This document shows, in pieces, positions 37,932 through 50,736 of a stretch of DNA of 64,000 nucleotides. Numbering within the stretch: position 1 is the stretch's first letter; every line of letters starts with the position of its first letter. Position numbers and translations under genes: made by a program. This DNA comes from Vespa crabro (lineage: Eukaryota > Arthropoda > Insecta > Hymenoptera > Vespidae), in contig NC_060959.1 of NCBI RefSeq assembly GCF_910589235.1, positions 5,329,763 to 5,393,762 on the forward strand, in the 5' to 3' direction. The notes under the pieces are model-generated. The model was given only the letters and a program-made list of their open reading frames with translations. It made no database searches and had not been told where the DNA came from.

Positions 37932-39427
37932 AAAACATTAAATTTAACTCATAAAAAATTGAAGTCTATCAACGAAGAATTGAATTCAACTAATGCACAC
38001 AATTGCTACTAATTGTTACTAGTTGAACGTCAAATAAACTTTATATTTATAACAACAAATTCATAATCTTTATATGATGTTAATCAAATAAAAAAAGTGA
38101 ATTATACTATGAAACATTATAGAAGACACAGTTTTTAAGGAACAGTAAGGATCAGTGAACGAAATAAGTTATATGAAATAATGGCACATATAAATAAAAT
38201 GAATTCTAATATGCATTTGTCAATTTAAGTTAACGATTATTACGTTTTAATTATGTTTGATAATTATTAAACTTAATCAAATTTTTTTTTTTATATATTC
38301 TCCAAGTATTTAACAACAATATATGAATTATTTGAAAACCACCACGAATCTGTTTTCTCGTTTGAAATTCACCAATAAACTGCAGCATAGTAAATAAAGG
38401 TATTCATGGATTAGTGCATTTTGAAGTAACTAGGGTTAAATGTAACTGACTTTAAAATGTTGTCTAATCAAAGAGTTTCATTTTAATATATATGGTATTT
38501 TTAATAAATTAGCATCTTCATTCTTTAATTAAATATGATAATCTTAAGTAATAAAAATTCTATTTTCGTACGCGCATTTTTTTAATGACATAATTTAAAA
38601 ACGTTATAACTTTACTGCAGTATTATTCTTTTATCACTAGAATTAATTTATTGTTTATCGGTATTATAACATATTATTTTAAATGATTCATTAATTTTTA
38701 AATGTTGTATTAATACATTAATTATTCTTTTTATTCTATATTGAGTAATTATGAATTTGTCGATTAATATTTTAAAAGAAAAAAATATACACACACACAC
38801 ACATACATATATAGGGAAGATTTTTATTCGTACTATCTGTTTAGAAACTTGCATCTTAGTACGTATCATACGGATAAATATAATGACCGATTCTGCGCCA
38901 ACCGCATGGTATATAGCGTAATTTGTGCATTGCATATTTTTAAATATAATGCATTAAATAAATAACTATTTTGATTGCGATGTAAAATTATCCTTCACAA
39001 AATACATTAGCTGGCAAATGTGAGTACCATACTTTTGTATTTCTTTATACAGTGTTAATAGCTACCGTTTTAGGTTACCAAAGTTGTTTAAGATATTATC
39101 TTTATTGTGAATATTTCTCGTATCATGCATCAATTTTTTTTAATTCTATATACATTTGTTTTTATTTATTATTTGTTTAAATAAAAATTATTTATATTAA
39201 GTTTTATTAATATAGAAGTGAGATACAATATATAAGATTATTGTTGCAATATACCTTATTTTATAAAACAGCAGTTTTATTATGCACATATTTGCTTATG
39301 TACATTTAAAAATATATATTTGTATTTAGTTGTATGAAAATACTATTAAACATGCTTTCTTTAATTCGATAGATCTTAAAAAACTAAAGAATATGTTTTG
39401 TATGTTTTTATATACATAGAATCTAAA
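37932..39427. other. Head-to-head region between bora and DNAJC14
   Basis: About 1.5 kb of AT-rich DNA between two divergent genes. It should contain both promoters. An acceptor-like TACATAG lies just before 39418, so DNAJC14 probably has an upstream untranslated exon. No coding exon was recognised; the minus-strand open frame at 38648-38935 looks like AT-rich noise with a (CA)n patch. Confidence 0.5.
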
Positions 39428-42352
39428 ATGGCAGAACAGCAACAACCAACTCCTGATTTTAAACGCATGTCTTTGGATAAGATAATAGAGGCAATGACTG
39501 CTGATTTAGAAAGTTCTAATGGCCATTATGTTCAGTTTGGAATATCACCACAACAAACTCCACCGCATAATTGGAGTGACTATCCTTCTGGTCAAACAAG
39601 ACACTATATTGCTAGTCAATCTCCACATCCTAATCCACAAAGCGTGCAATCTATGAGTCCAATTGCAACTTCTTTATATATGCAAGATATGCCAAGTTAT
39701 GATAATACTAATACTGATCCTATTTATTTTCCACCTCAAACTGTAAATCATTTAGGTATTAACGAAAATAACGATTTAGTGGGAACTTTTGATGTTGGTG
39801 GAGGAAATTATATCAATGTTATTTATGGAAATGCATCACAAATAATGGCAGAACAATGTCAGCTTTCAAATATGACACCTTATAAAAATCAAGGTGTAAT
39901 GGACAGAGAATACGGACTTTTCAATGATCAACGCATGAATATACCATCTGATATGCCTAATCAAAATTTTAATGGAAAACAATTAATTGATAATCTTGTA
40001 TGTAATTGGGTACCAAATCAATCAGGAACATATAGTCCTTTTGGTGGTTCTCCAAATGTAACACCAGTACCACAATCTAATGTAGATGTCAGAGATTCTG
40101 AAGATCTACCTAGAAATATATCAGAGAATCACTATAAAAGACCACGAATGGTAGCAGAAGTAAAACCTATGCGTCCTTCTTATTCAGATGTATTAACAAA
40201 ATCAGCACCGACTCCACCTTCTCCATTAATTCTACCATCTATGAAACCGAAAGTTGAATCTGTGACCAAAAAAGTCACTAATAAAAGTTCTAAGAATAAA
40301 ATTAAACCTACATCATTAAAGAGACAGAATTCATCAGGCAGTGATGATCACAATTCCCCAAAATTTCAAGTTCCAAAAAAAGTATTGGAAAAAAATAATT
40401 CTAATCTTCCAAGACGATGGGTTTCTTTAGATAATCTTGGTTCACAAACTGAAACTCATGAAATAAATACTTTTGATAGATCAGACCAATTTGAAAAGAA
40501 AAAAGTTTTGAAAACTTCTAAAAAAAATGACAAAAATGAGACACTTAATAATTCAAAAGTTCAAAATAATAACTCTAAAACAACTGGCAATGTTCCAAAA
40601 CGTCCAATACAAATAAATAACAATTTAAATACAATCAATAATTCCAGTCAAACAATCTCACCTGAGAAAATTGAAAAAAATCAGCAACAAAATAATAAAA
40701 TTAATAAAGATGATAAAAAAGTGACTAAGGAAAGAAATTCTAAGCGCTTCCAGGCTGAAAAAGCACAGCAGATTAAGAAAGGTCAAAGAAATCGTAGAAA
40801 AGAATATAGAGAATCTCCTATTAAGGATCTATGTAAAAATTTAAATAAATATGCAAGCCGATGGAGTAAAATTGTATTAAAGATTTTCTATTGGTTATTA
40901 CATTTAATATCAGATGTAGTTAGTATGAGTGCCAATCTTGTTATTCAACTGTAAGTATTAATAAAAGAAATAATTTTATTTATACATATACATATACATA
41001 TATAAGTCACACATACACATATATGTTTCTGTATTTTACATATTTTTCAGTGGAAAATGTGCTTGGTATCACTCTATACTTTATTTAAAATACTCATGGG
41101 TTTATGTAGTAACAATGTTTTCAAAAATACGTATTCTTAATGCTTTTGGCAAGCAATTAGATCATTGGTTTGGAAGTAGTAAATTTGCTTTTTGGCGTAA
41201 AATGAAGACCGAAAATGAAGAAAAAGAAGAAAATTCTAATTGGATACATGGTGGACTTGAAGCTAATATTGCATTACCTAGTACTGGAGAGGAAGCTATG
41301 AAGAGATTATTAGCTTGTAAAGGCAAAGATCCATATAGCATACTTGGTGTTACACCAACATGTTCTGATGATGATATTAAAAAATATTATAAGCGCCAAG
41401 CCTTTTTAGTGCATCCAGATAAAAATAATCAACCTGGAGCAGAAGAAGCATTCAAAATATTAGTTCATGCTTTTGATATAATTGGAGAGCCAGTAATATT
41501 TTTGTTATTTGCAAACTGATAAGTTTGCACTATTTATAAATTATTTAAAAACAATATTTTTTCAGGAACGAAGACAAGCATTTGATCAAACAAGACAGGT
41601 TGAAGCTGCTTGGGGTGAATTAAGTGATTTGTTATCCCAATTACATAGAAAAATGGAACAAGCAGCAAATACAATAAGGTGTACAAACTGTGGTTTGAGG
41701 CATAAAAGAGTTCCGACTCAACGTCCTTGTTATGCGGCCCGGTTTTGTGCACAGTGTAAGATACGACACAGCGCAAAAGAAGTTCGTATTTAAATTACAA
41801 TTATTTAATTTTGTCTTTTGCACTTATAATCTAATTATCTAAATTTAATTAGGGTGATATATGGGCAGAATCTCGATTAATGGGATTTCTTTGGCATTAT
41901 TATGCTTGTATGGAAGGTGCAGTGTATGATGTCACTGATTGGGCTGCTTGTCAAGCTGGTAATTTAAAGCACCTTAGAGCAAACACACATAGCGTTCAAT
42001 ATAGAATTGTACTAGGTCAACGTCCACCGCCACAGACTTCTAACAGTGGTAAAAAACGACAACAAATGGATCCAAATACAAGGTAAGAATACATATAACC
42101 AACACTTTAAAGAATAATAAATTGAAAAGATATTTTATTTATTTTCCTATATATAAATAAATAAGCACAATAAATTTTTTAAATTAAATTAAATTAAAAG
42201 CATTTTATTTTTTCTGATATAGTGAAGCAGATTTCGAAGAATTTTTAAATAATCTGTACAATCACAGCAAGCCTGGTAATCCTAATACATCAGCAGAGCA
42301 AAGTTCCTTTAGAGGAGATTGCAGAAGACGAAAAACCAAACGCAAGAAGTAA
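39428..42352 (+). CDS. DNAJC14: DnaJ homolog subfamily C member 14
   Basis: Five coding exons in phase: 39428-40950, 41051-41492, 41566-41781, 41853-42083, 42233-42352. They encode 843 residues. The ATG follows AATCTAAA; the in-frame sequence upstream has no ATG. Residues 1-480 are a low-complexity, Asn/Gln/Ser/Pro-rich region with a basic patch just before the membrane region. Residues about 488-535 form hydrophobic spans typical of the ER-membrane DNAJC14 family. The J domain is at about 600-662, with HPD at 629-631 (LVHPDKNNQPGAEEAF). Next comes a cysteine-rich zinc-binding segment (IRCTNCGLRHKR...RFCAQCKIRH). The conserved GDIWAESRLMGF and VYDVTDWAACQ blocks follow, and the C-terminus is basic (RRRKTKRKK). 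Vertebrate members act as Hsp70 co-chaperones for membrane proteins at the ER. The intron after 41781 has a weak donor (GTTCGT). Confidence 0.94.
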
Positions 42353-42745
42353 GCTAATGTACACGAAGCTTTGAGATCTTATGATATTTCCTATATATGA
42401 TTACTGAATAACACATACTGGTTTGAACTTTTTCTTTTGAGTGATTGTCATAACGACAAGTACAGATCTTGAGACTGTAGTGTGTCTTCAGTGACTGATA
42501 CTCTCAATCTAATATTCTAAAAGTATATGACTCAATTAGAGTACATAACAAATCGTGCAAAAAAAATTATGATTTGCATTAGAAAAATACTCTTGAGAAT
42601 AATAAATTTTTTAAACGTTTAGATGCATTAAGTGCAAAAAAATGTCAAACAAAACATGTGAAAAACATGGTAACAGAAACAAATGTGCATCTTGATTTTG
42701 TTGTACATATTTAAAATAGCTTGTACTTTTCTAATGAAAAAGATA

Positions 42746-42776
<31 letters not shown>

Positions 42777-44489
42777 CTTTTTTTTTCCTTTTTTCTTTTT
42801 TTCTTTTTTTTTCATAAACCTCTGATCAAGACTTACAACATAATAATATGACATACTATGCTTTCAGTACAATTATTAAGATAAATAATTTTATGTTTAA
42901 AGGTATAAAACTATTAACAATAAAAGTTTTATAATCTACATTACATATTTTTCCGTTTAAAACCAATATTGAAATTAATTGCTAATATACATCCAATTTT
43001 TAATCATTTATAGTTGAGGAAAGATTGCATTAATAGTTAATTTATTGTATACATAACATTGAAAAGTTACTAATGCTAGATTTCTTTCATCACATGCAGG
43101 TACGTAATTAGTAGATTTTAAGAACTATTTGATTTAAATATGACAACATTTTACAATGAAAAATAATCTAAAATCTCCAATGAATTTTATTTTATTTTAA
43201 TTAATGTATTATACAATATTAATTTGTATATTATTCTATACATAGGCATATTTACTAAGTACATGTTAAATGAACGTGATGTGGAATTAAAACATTCTTA
43301 AAAAGATGATTACTTTATTTAAAGATACTCAGAATGATTTCAATTAATATTAACATTGATTAATACCCCACTCTTTAATATAATATATTTAAAACATTTG
43401 ATTCTCTTTTTCTGTATGCAAATGTTTTTAAACAATATTAATTCATTACATCGTTTCTTTTGTTGTATGATGATTTTATACTATTTTGGTAACCATCATA
43501 AACCATGATCTCTATTATTTATAATTATTAGATTAATTATCGAAATTTTGCAAATGTAAGACTGATTTCTTTCTTCTTTATTAAGCATATGTTGTATTAG
43601 CATTTAGAAAATTTGACAGCAAATCTTCTACAAAAATTAAATGAATCTTAAAGGTAAAGTCAACAATTCTGCAAATGTTACATATATATAGAATTAATTA
43701 GAGAAGTATAACATGTACAAATTTTTTCAGCATTGTACAAAGTGCATTATAAGTTAAGGTGCTGAAAATAATATAAAAAGCAGAAATATTTGATAATTAT
43801 AATTTACAGAATATAATTGCAGAAACAGGAAATAACAATGGCTAAAAGTATTATTTAAATGGTGGTATTATAAACTTTTTAGACACGTACATATGTGTAT
43901 GTATACAGGTCAATAATAGATCATTGCATTATAATTAATTTGAATTGTGAGAGTGCCAAAGTATGCTAGAATTTCATATTCATGTTCATTTAAGAATTTT
44001 TTTTATATATTTAATTAAATTAAAGCTTCCTTTTTTGTACTGCCATAAATTATAAAGTGCTTTGTATATGCAAGTATATCAGCTATTAACATGTATACCA
44101 TATGAATTTACAATAAAGCTATAAATTAGATGTACAAGCTATACTATATATTGTAACATATACTTTTTCTTTAGTAATATAGATTTTATCTATACCTTAT
44201 CTTTCTATAAACATAATGATCTCTATAAACATAAAAATATTAACAAAAGATAATTTTTGAAATCATATTTAAAAGCTTTCTATTATTTTTTAATTAATAC
44301 AAGTTATTTATTAGTGTTTTTGTGAAAATGCAAACAATAAAATATAAGAAATATAGAATACTTGTATGGACTTATTTTAATTATAAAAACAATTAAAGTT
44401 AGAAAATATAAAAATATTTATTAAACAATTTTTTATATTATATTACATAATTCTTACTAATTAGAATATAAATTAAAAAAATTTCTAAT
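42353..44489. other. DNAJC14 3' UTR and convergent spacer
   Basis: About 2.1 kb of AT-rich DNA without coding exons. It follows the DNAJC14 stop and runs to the 3' end of POLE4 on the other strand. Multiple AATAAA-like hexamers are present, so the DNAJC14 3' UTR may be long. No RNA gene recognised. Confidence 0.5.
42750..42812. repeat. Poly-T tract
   Basis: About 60 bases, nearly all T with occasional C. On the minus strand this is an A tract. It could be simple slippage or the tail of an old reverse-oriented retrocopy; I see no recognisable gene body or target-site duplication beside it. Confidence 0.9.
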
Positions 44490-44687
44490 TTACTCAAGCA
44501 TTTCTTCTAAAAACACAAGTGCATCTACATTATTAATTGCATTTTCAATATCTCGTTTTTGGACTGTTTTTTTTTTTGTTTGTACAGTATACTTATAGGC
44601 TTCCTTTGCCAATGAATCAATAAAAAGTTCCTGAAAGAAGATGAATTGATGGATACAAAAATAATTCTAGAATATTCAAACAAAAAT

Positions 44688-44732
<45 letters not shown>

Positions 44733-45216
44733 GAACTTAGTTATTTACTCTTACAACTGTTAAATACTAACTAAACTCAAATCTTATAATACAATTCTAA
44801 TCTAATCTAATCTAATAAATGTTTCTTATTTCATTACAGAAATACGTATTTATAATAGAATCATACAAAGTTATAATATACAATGTTTCATTAATAGTAT
44901 AACAATAAGTTATAATATTATAAAAATCAGTACAGTAAAATGTATTGGAAAAAAATATTGAAATAGTTATTACCGTCGATTTTGCTATTAAAAATACTGC
45001 CTCCTGATTAACCAAATTTACATCAGGATCCATTTTAATAATATTTCTTACTCTGCCTATAGGAAGTCTTACTAATTTTTCTCTTTGTTCCTCATCAGCC
45101 TGTAGAGCAGTATCGGTCTCTTCTTGAGAATCTTGCAAGTTTTCAGCACCATTACTGATATTACTTTCATTCAATTCTCCCTCATACGTCAAATCATCAA
45201 TCTTGGCATTCGCCAT
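44490..45216 (-). CDS. POLE4: DNA polymerase epsilon subunit 4 (histone-fold)
   Basis: Two exons, 44974-45216 and 44490-44630, joined in phase (AKST, then ELFIDSLAKEAY). They encode 127 residues (human 117). An acidic N-terminal tail (residues 1-45) precedes a histone fold: VRLPIGRVRNIIKMDPDV (helix 1), NQEAVFLIAKSTELFIDSLAKEAY (helix 2) and VQKRDIENAINNVDALVFLEEML (helix 3). POLE4 pairs with POLE3/CHRAC-14 in the leading-strand polymerase and in chromatin remodelling. I chose MANAKIDD as start; a further in-frame ATG at 45291 would add 25 residues, but they look non-conserved. Intron about 340 bp with an (AT)n tract. Head-to-head with the next gene, 553 bp away. Confidence 0.93.
44691..44728. 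repeat. (AT)n microsatellite in POLE4 intron
   Basis: Pure AT dinucleotide run inside the single POLE4 intron. Confidence 0.93.
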
Positions 45217-45769
45217 GTTTATAGAATTTCGATCTTTACAGTACGACAAAATAACAACTTCTAATACCCTACGTATATGTATGTCGTACATACTACATAT
45301 GTCAAATTTTTTAATTTAGATTATAGTCAAATATATAGCAGTAACATTATATTCAATAAACGTAATACAAGTTTCACAAAATAATTAAGAGATTTTTACT
45401 TTATTCGATATTATATGCGAATTATGTTAATTTGTTGTTATAATATATAAATAAATAAATATATATATATATATATCAATTAAATAAAATAACTAAAGGA
45501 GATTATTGACTTTCTACGAAACGGTTTGCTTTGATTTGGTTCTAAATTGCCGTACAAAAAGATTATCTCAAAGCTATAGAACAATATGGAATAAAGTTCA
45601 TTATGTTAGTAAATATAATGATTTTTTGTATATCCTCTAGAGGGCACCGCTAATAATATTTTTGAAATATATGTATATATATATACATACTTTTTGAGCG
45701 CGTTTAACTGTAAAGTGGTAAACCGTCAATCTTTTTATCTCGAAAAACATTTCTTAAATTTAATAAGAA
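45217..45769. promoter_or_regulatory. Bidirectional promoter region POLE4 / KEN-box gene
   Basis: Only 553 bp separates two divergent start codons, so both promoters must lie here unless untranslated exons are nested. The sequence is AT-rich; a GC-richer patch (GAGCGCGTTTAAC) sits at about 45697-45710. No specific factor site is assigned. Confidence 0.4.
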
Positions 45770-48700
45770 ATGTGTGACCTTATAGATTTAGACAATTCCA
45801 CGGGTACTTCATTGAATACAAAATTAGCATCGCCGTTAATTCCGGTACCTTCAAGTATAGAACAGAGAAATTTAAATATTTGTTGTGATAGAAATAATAC
45901 ATTGATAATAGAAAAACGTGAAAGTTTAGGTAATAATCCTTTTGATATGCTACTACATAAAGCGATAGAATATGTCAATAAGGAAGAAGATCCATTTGAA
46001 ATAGTATATGAAAAAGCTTTAAAAGGAACTGACATCGCTGTATTAGAAAATAAGAGCATTAATATTATAGATGATTTCAAATCTACATATACACAATTTT
46101 CGTGTGAATTAAAAGAAGGTAAAGTTTTGGATGAATCTTTTTCAAATCCTGATCTTAAAAAATCTACAGCTGAGATAAAGTCATTAAATTCATCAATATT
46201 AAATCACTCTGCAATGAATGATACATTATATGATACAAATTATAATAGGGAAGAAAATGAAATGAAATGTATGGTTCAACATAAAGTACCATTACATATC
46301 CAAGAAACTGAAAGAGATATGAAAAATTTGATCCCAATAAATATAAAGTCAATACAAATGCGTTCATATTCTCAAGGTGATATAATACATGAATGCAAAC
46401 AGCTGTTAAAATATAGATCAAATTCTGCAACAGAAACATTAAAAACTGACGGAATAAATATAAATGATACAGAAGGCAAGTCTTCTTCAATATTTAATGA
46501 TCAACTAAATAAAGGCTTCTTAGAAGATCAATACAATGATGTCTCTGTATTTTCTACTATATCAAATATTTCTAGCATTACAAGAAATTCTGGTTCTTTA
46601 ACACAAAATTCTATGGCCTCAATGGTATCAAATAATACTATGAATTTTGCCTTCTTAGATAATTATTCTTCATTGGTATTTTGTGATACAAAATTAAATG
46701 AAAGGGTGAATAGTACTATGAGTAAAGTGTCTGTAAGTTCTGGAACATCATTACCTATTACACCAGCTCAAAAACAGATTGATATATCCGTTCTAGCACA
46801 AAAACTGAATGAATTAAAATTGAAGACATCAGAATTACAAGTTTCTCAAAAAGATAATAATGAAAGTGACAATCAACATATAAATACAAGAGCAACATTT
46901 GATGTTGATGATAAATTACTTGATATTGATGTTTGTTTACCTGAAATTACATTTTCTAAGTTATCTAATAATAATATTAATTCAGATGCTTCTTCTGATT
47001 CCAATTTTCTTGTAAGTAAATAAAAAATAATTCTTTTATTTTACTTATTTTAAAATATTTTATTTTTTTAGTTTAAACTTTTTATATTTATTGTTTTGCA
47101 GAAAAATAATAACGTAAATAAATCAATATTAAATGAGGCTAAAGCTCTTGCAAAAACATTTGAAGAATATGCAGAAAAAGCTTTAGGATGTATGTATACT
47201 TTTTAATATTTTCTATCTTTGTATTATATCAAATTTTTATCATTAATTTTTACTGTCAATATAATTTTATGTTTCCATAATAACAGCAAATTCAGATGAA
47301 CTGATTATAGATGATCCTATGTGGACTTCAGAATTATTGCCAGCATTTGAAGATGACATAGTAGATGACTTAATTGAGGTACCATCTTTAAATGTTAATA
47401 ATAGGGAAGAGAAGATTGGTGACATGCTATGTTCTAATGATAAAACAAAATCACAAAATAACATTACAAAAAATATAGAAATAGTTCCTTTTAGTCAAAT
47501 TATTGCTGATAAAAAAGCTACATCCACTTTATTACTTGATCTCAAAAAAATAGTCACAACAGAAAATAATTCTGAGGCTAACAGACTACTTGAAAATTTA
47601 GAAAAAGTTTTAGGAATTCAATCCAGCAATATTGAATTATTATCTGCATATTTGCAAACAACAAATGATTCAGAAAATATCAAAAATACAAAAGAAGAAG
47701 AACATAACAAGAGTCATGTGGACGATTTAAAAATTCATGAAAACAAAGAATTATGTTGTAATAATAAAATAAATAGTCGTGAAGTACTCAATGATAGTAA
47801 ACAATTATTAATAAAGGAAAATAAAATACAAAATGATTTATCATTAGTAAATACACAAACAGAAATTTCTCCAAAGAAAGAAAGATCTGTTGATATAGAA
47901 AAAAAAGAAAACGATGTTGATATTAACAATTCTACTCGGGAAAATATAGAAACAAATAATGATGAAAATAATAAAACAGAAAATAATGAAAAAGTTGCAG
48001 TAGAGCTGCTTATCAATTTAGGTAAAGTATTAAGTGGACAATCTAACGAATCAGCGACACTAAATTTGTTAAAGAATTTAGGGGAAGTATTAAATTTAGT
48101 ATCAAAAAATAAGCAAGAAAAAAATAATGAACAAGATAATATAATTTCTACAAATATTGGAAGAACATCAACTAAAGAGAAATCTGGAAATAAAGTACAA
48201 TCTACAATATCATTAAAAGTAAAACAAAGACGAAGTTTGGACTTAATATCAAAGGTGAGAATTTTAATAAGAAATTTGTTAAAATACATTATATTTTTTT
48301 TCTATATAAAAAAACTTTTTTATTATAATTTTAATATTTAATATTATAGATGAAACCATCTAACCAGAAAGCATTAAGAAGGAGTACTTGTATAACTAGT
48401 GCATCTCCTAACAAAAAGCTGCAAAATTCATTGATACTTAAAGATAATAACAAATCTCAATTAAGTAAAAGTAAAAAGCGTTTTCCTAGTGATCCAGGTT
48501 CAATTAATCTGGTCTCATTTAAAAAAGAAGTTGCTGCTAACATAGGAGATCAGCAAATTATTAGTAAATATTAACATCTATTAATATTTAGTATTAAGTC
48601 CCTTATATTATATTATATTACTGTTAATCCTTAATGTTTAAAAGGCTCTAATAAAGCTGGTCATACTTATGAAGTGATGTCCCTACAGCAGAATCTTTTA

Positions 48701-49713
48701 AGCATTAAAGAGTAAATGTAATATTTAAAATTTAATAAATTAAATTTCCTTCTAGATACACAAAAAATACATACAGAAATAAATAACCCAAAGGAAAAAC
48801 CACCTATCAAATTTGTTGTCAAAAATCAATTAAAAAACAAATCAAAATTCGAAGTTGTAAATAAAAAAGGTCCTATGAAAGCAATTATTCCAATAGGAAA
48901 TATGCACAGAAAAAGTATACACGTAGAATGAAAAAACTAAACATATAAAATATATAAATAGATGAAGTTTCTCACTTAAATCTATATTCTAGGTATTACT
49001 ACACCTCCGAAATCACCTAAGAATGTACAACCCTGCATTAAAATATTCAGTAGCACACCCAATTCGATGGAAAATGAAATTGAATTTAAAAAATCTCCTA
49101 AATTAAAACCAATGGCATCATCGACACCAGACTCTCTTAAACATAAATCTGTTGTACAATTGCCAATGCTTCAACGTTGCGACAAGATAAATGCTTCATG
49201 CGATATATCACCGATAAACGTACAGGAGGAAATAACTACTGATAAATGTAAAGTTTATCTTAGTCCAAAAAGGTGAGAATATACACAATATATTTTTTAT
49301 TCACAAACGAAAAGAAAACAACTGTAGTAAATATTATTAAATATAACTTCTTGTTTATCTACAGAGTGAATAAATGTTGTTCACCAAGAAGAGGGACGCC
49401 TAAAAGTCAGATAAAAGAGTCTAGTATTCCAAAATATTCCACATCTCCCGGTATTCTTGTAAGAGTCCCATCGCAAGATATCAATAAATCACAAGAAATG
49501 TCAATATCGTCACAAATTTTATCTAAAAAAGAAGAAAATATTTATAAAAAATCACCGATGACTAGCAAAAAAATCGGAATAACAGAGCTGAAAAGTCCTT
49601 TAAAAGATAGTAATCATATTGTTACCAAGGGGAAACCATTAAATTTAACTTCTAAGCTTCGAAGAAGCAATAATAAAATTAATGGAAGTGAAAAGGAAAA
49701 TACATTTTCATAA
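45770..49713 (+). CDS. Uncharacterised Asn/Ser/Lys-rich protein with KEN boxes and Leu-rich repeats
   Basis: Seven exons in phase: 45770-47011, 47102-47189, 47287-48254, 48350-48563, 48756-48914, 48993-49272, 49365-49713. They give 1099 residues. No enzyme domain, signal peptide or membrane span is visible. The N-terminal half is Asn/Ser-rich. It holds two related motifs, NPFDMLLHKAIEYV and EDPFEIVYEKAL (about residues 50-85). Residues about 525-556 and 680-715 carry related leucine heptad-like units (LLLDLKKIV, LLENLEKVL, LLINLGKVL, LLKNLGEVL). The C-terminal third is basic and rich in Ser-Pro and Thr-Pro (TTPPKSPK, CCSPRRGTPKSQ, TSPGIL). It ends GSEKENTFS, with a KEN box, and a second KEN occurs in LLIKENKIQ. 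This suggests a Cdk-phosphorylated, APC/C-degraded cell-cycle protein, but that is inference; I do not recognise the family. Confidence 0.82.
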
Positions 49714-50693
49714 TATTTATGGTGAAAAGCAAATCATCGTATAAATCATTATATAGTACATTAATGTTTTTTTTTTCAAGTTCCTTTTAGTCATATACTT
49801 TTTTCCGAGGTAAAATTTTTGTATTCATTTTATAATAAAATCATTGAAAAATGAATAAAAGACCATATAATCAAATGCGCATTGATAATATACGAATTGA
49901 GAACATAAATACATTGATTATTGGTATTATATATTATCATCAGAGAAAATAGACAGTTTTATTGTACAAACGGTAGATACCGCTAGAAGGATAGCAATTA
50001 TCGGACAGGTAACAAAAGTTATACCGTTAGGACCAGGTAAAGCTATTCAAGTAAATTCCTAAAAAGGAAACAATGGAACAGTTATATTTTGATAGTTGAA
50101 ATATATTAAATAGGTAATACAAAATTGACATTGTTTCATTCGTATTTGACCGTGAGTCAGGTAAAAGAAAATCTAGGAGAAGTAGGGGTAAAAATGTCGA
50201 GGAGAGGGGAGGAGCTCGATCGGTCGACGGAGCTGCGTCCTTCCCCTCCTGTGACTATCAGAAGCGCGCTCCGCGTGTACCGTAGAGCGTCGAGTGCGGC
50301 TCCGCTCATCCATATTCGCGTCAAAGCCGCACCCGGCGTGGCGTGGCGCGGTACGTTACGTTTGCTAGCGTTACGGTGCGGTACAATGTGTTGCGATGTC
50401 GTGCGATGTGGTAGAGCAGAGCGCACGTAATTCTTATCAAGATATCTTATGTCGTTATTCGGTACTACAATTATAATCGTGTTAAAACAACACGAGCGCA
50501 AGATTGTTGGCGCTGGATTGGCGCTAGATCGACGCTGGATCGGCGCGGTACCCAGAGAGCGTATCGAGCACGTTGAAGTGCGTTACGATTCGTACGGATG
50601 AGTCGATCGGTCGATCTTTCTCAGGCGGTTCGTGCGAAGCGCGAGAAGAAAAAGAGCGCGTCTCGCGCTTACATCGTGCTTGTGTCGTCGTCT

Positions 50694-50736
50694 CCGTCTC
50701 CGTCTCCGTCTCCGTCGCCGTCGCCGTCGCCGTCTT
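50694..50736. repeat. CGTCTC/CGTCGC short tandem repeat
   Basis: Tandem six-base units, first with CTC and then with CGC variants, within the GC-rich leader. They produce Ser-Pro or Val-Ser dipeptide runs in translated frames. Confidence 0.85.

Noticed and set aside
45217..45291. Upstream in-frame ATG of POLE4
   Set aside because: It would add 25 non-conserved residues; MANAKIDD fits the usual family length better, though the longer start is possible.
47735..48289. 184-codon minus-strand frame rich in Phe and Ser
   Set aside because: Antisense shadow of the Asn/Lys-rich exon at 47287-48254.
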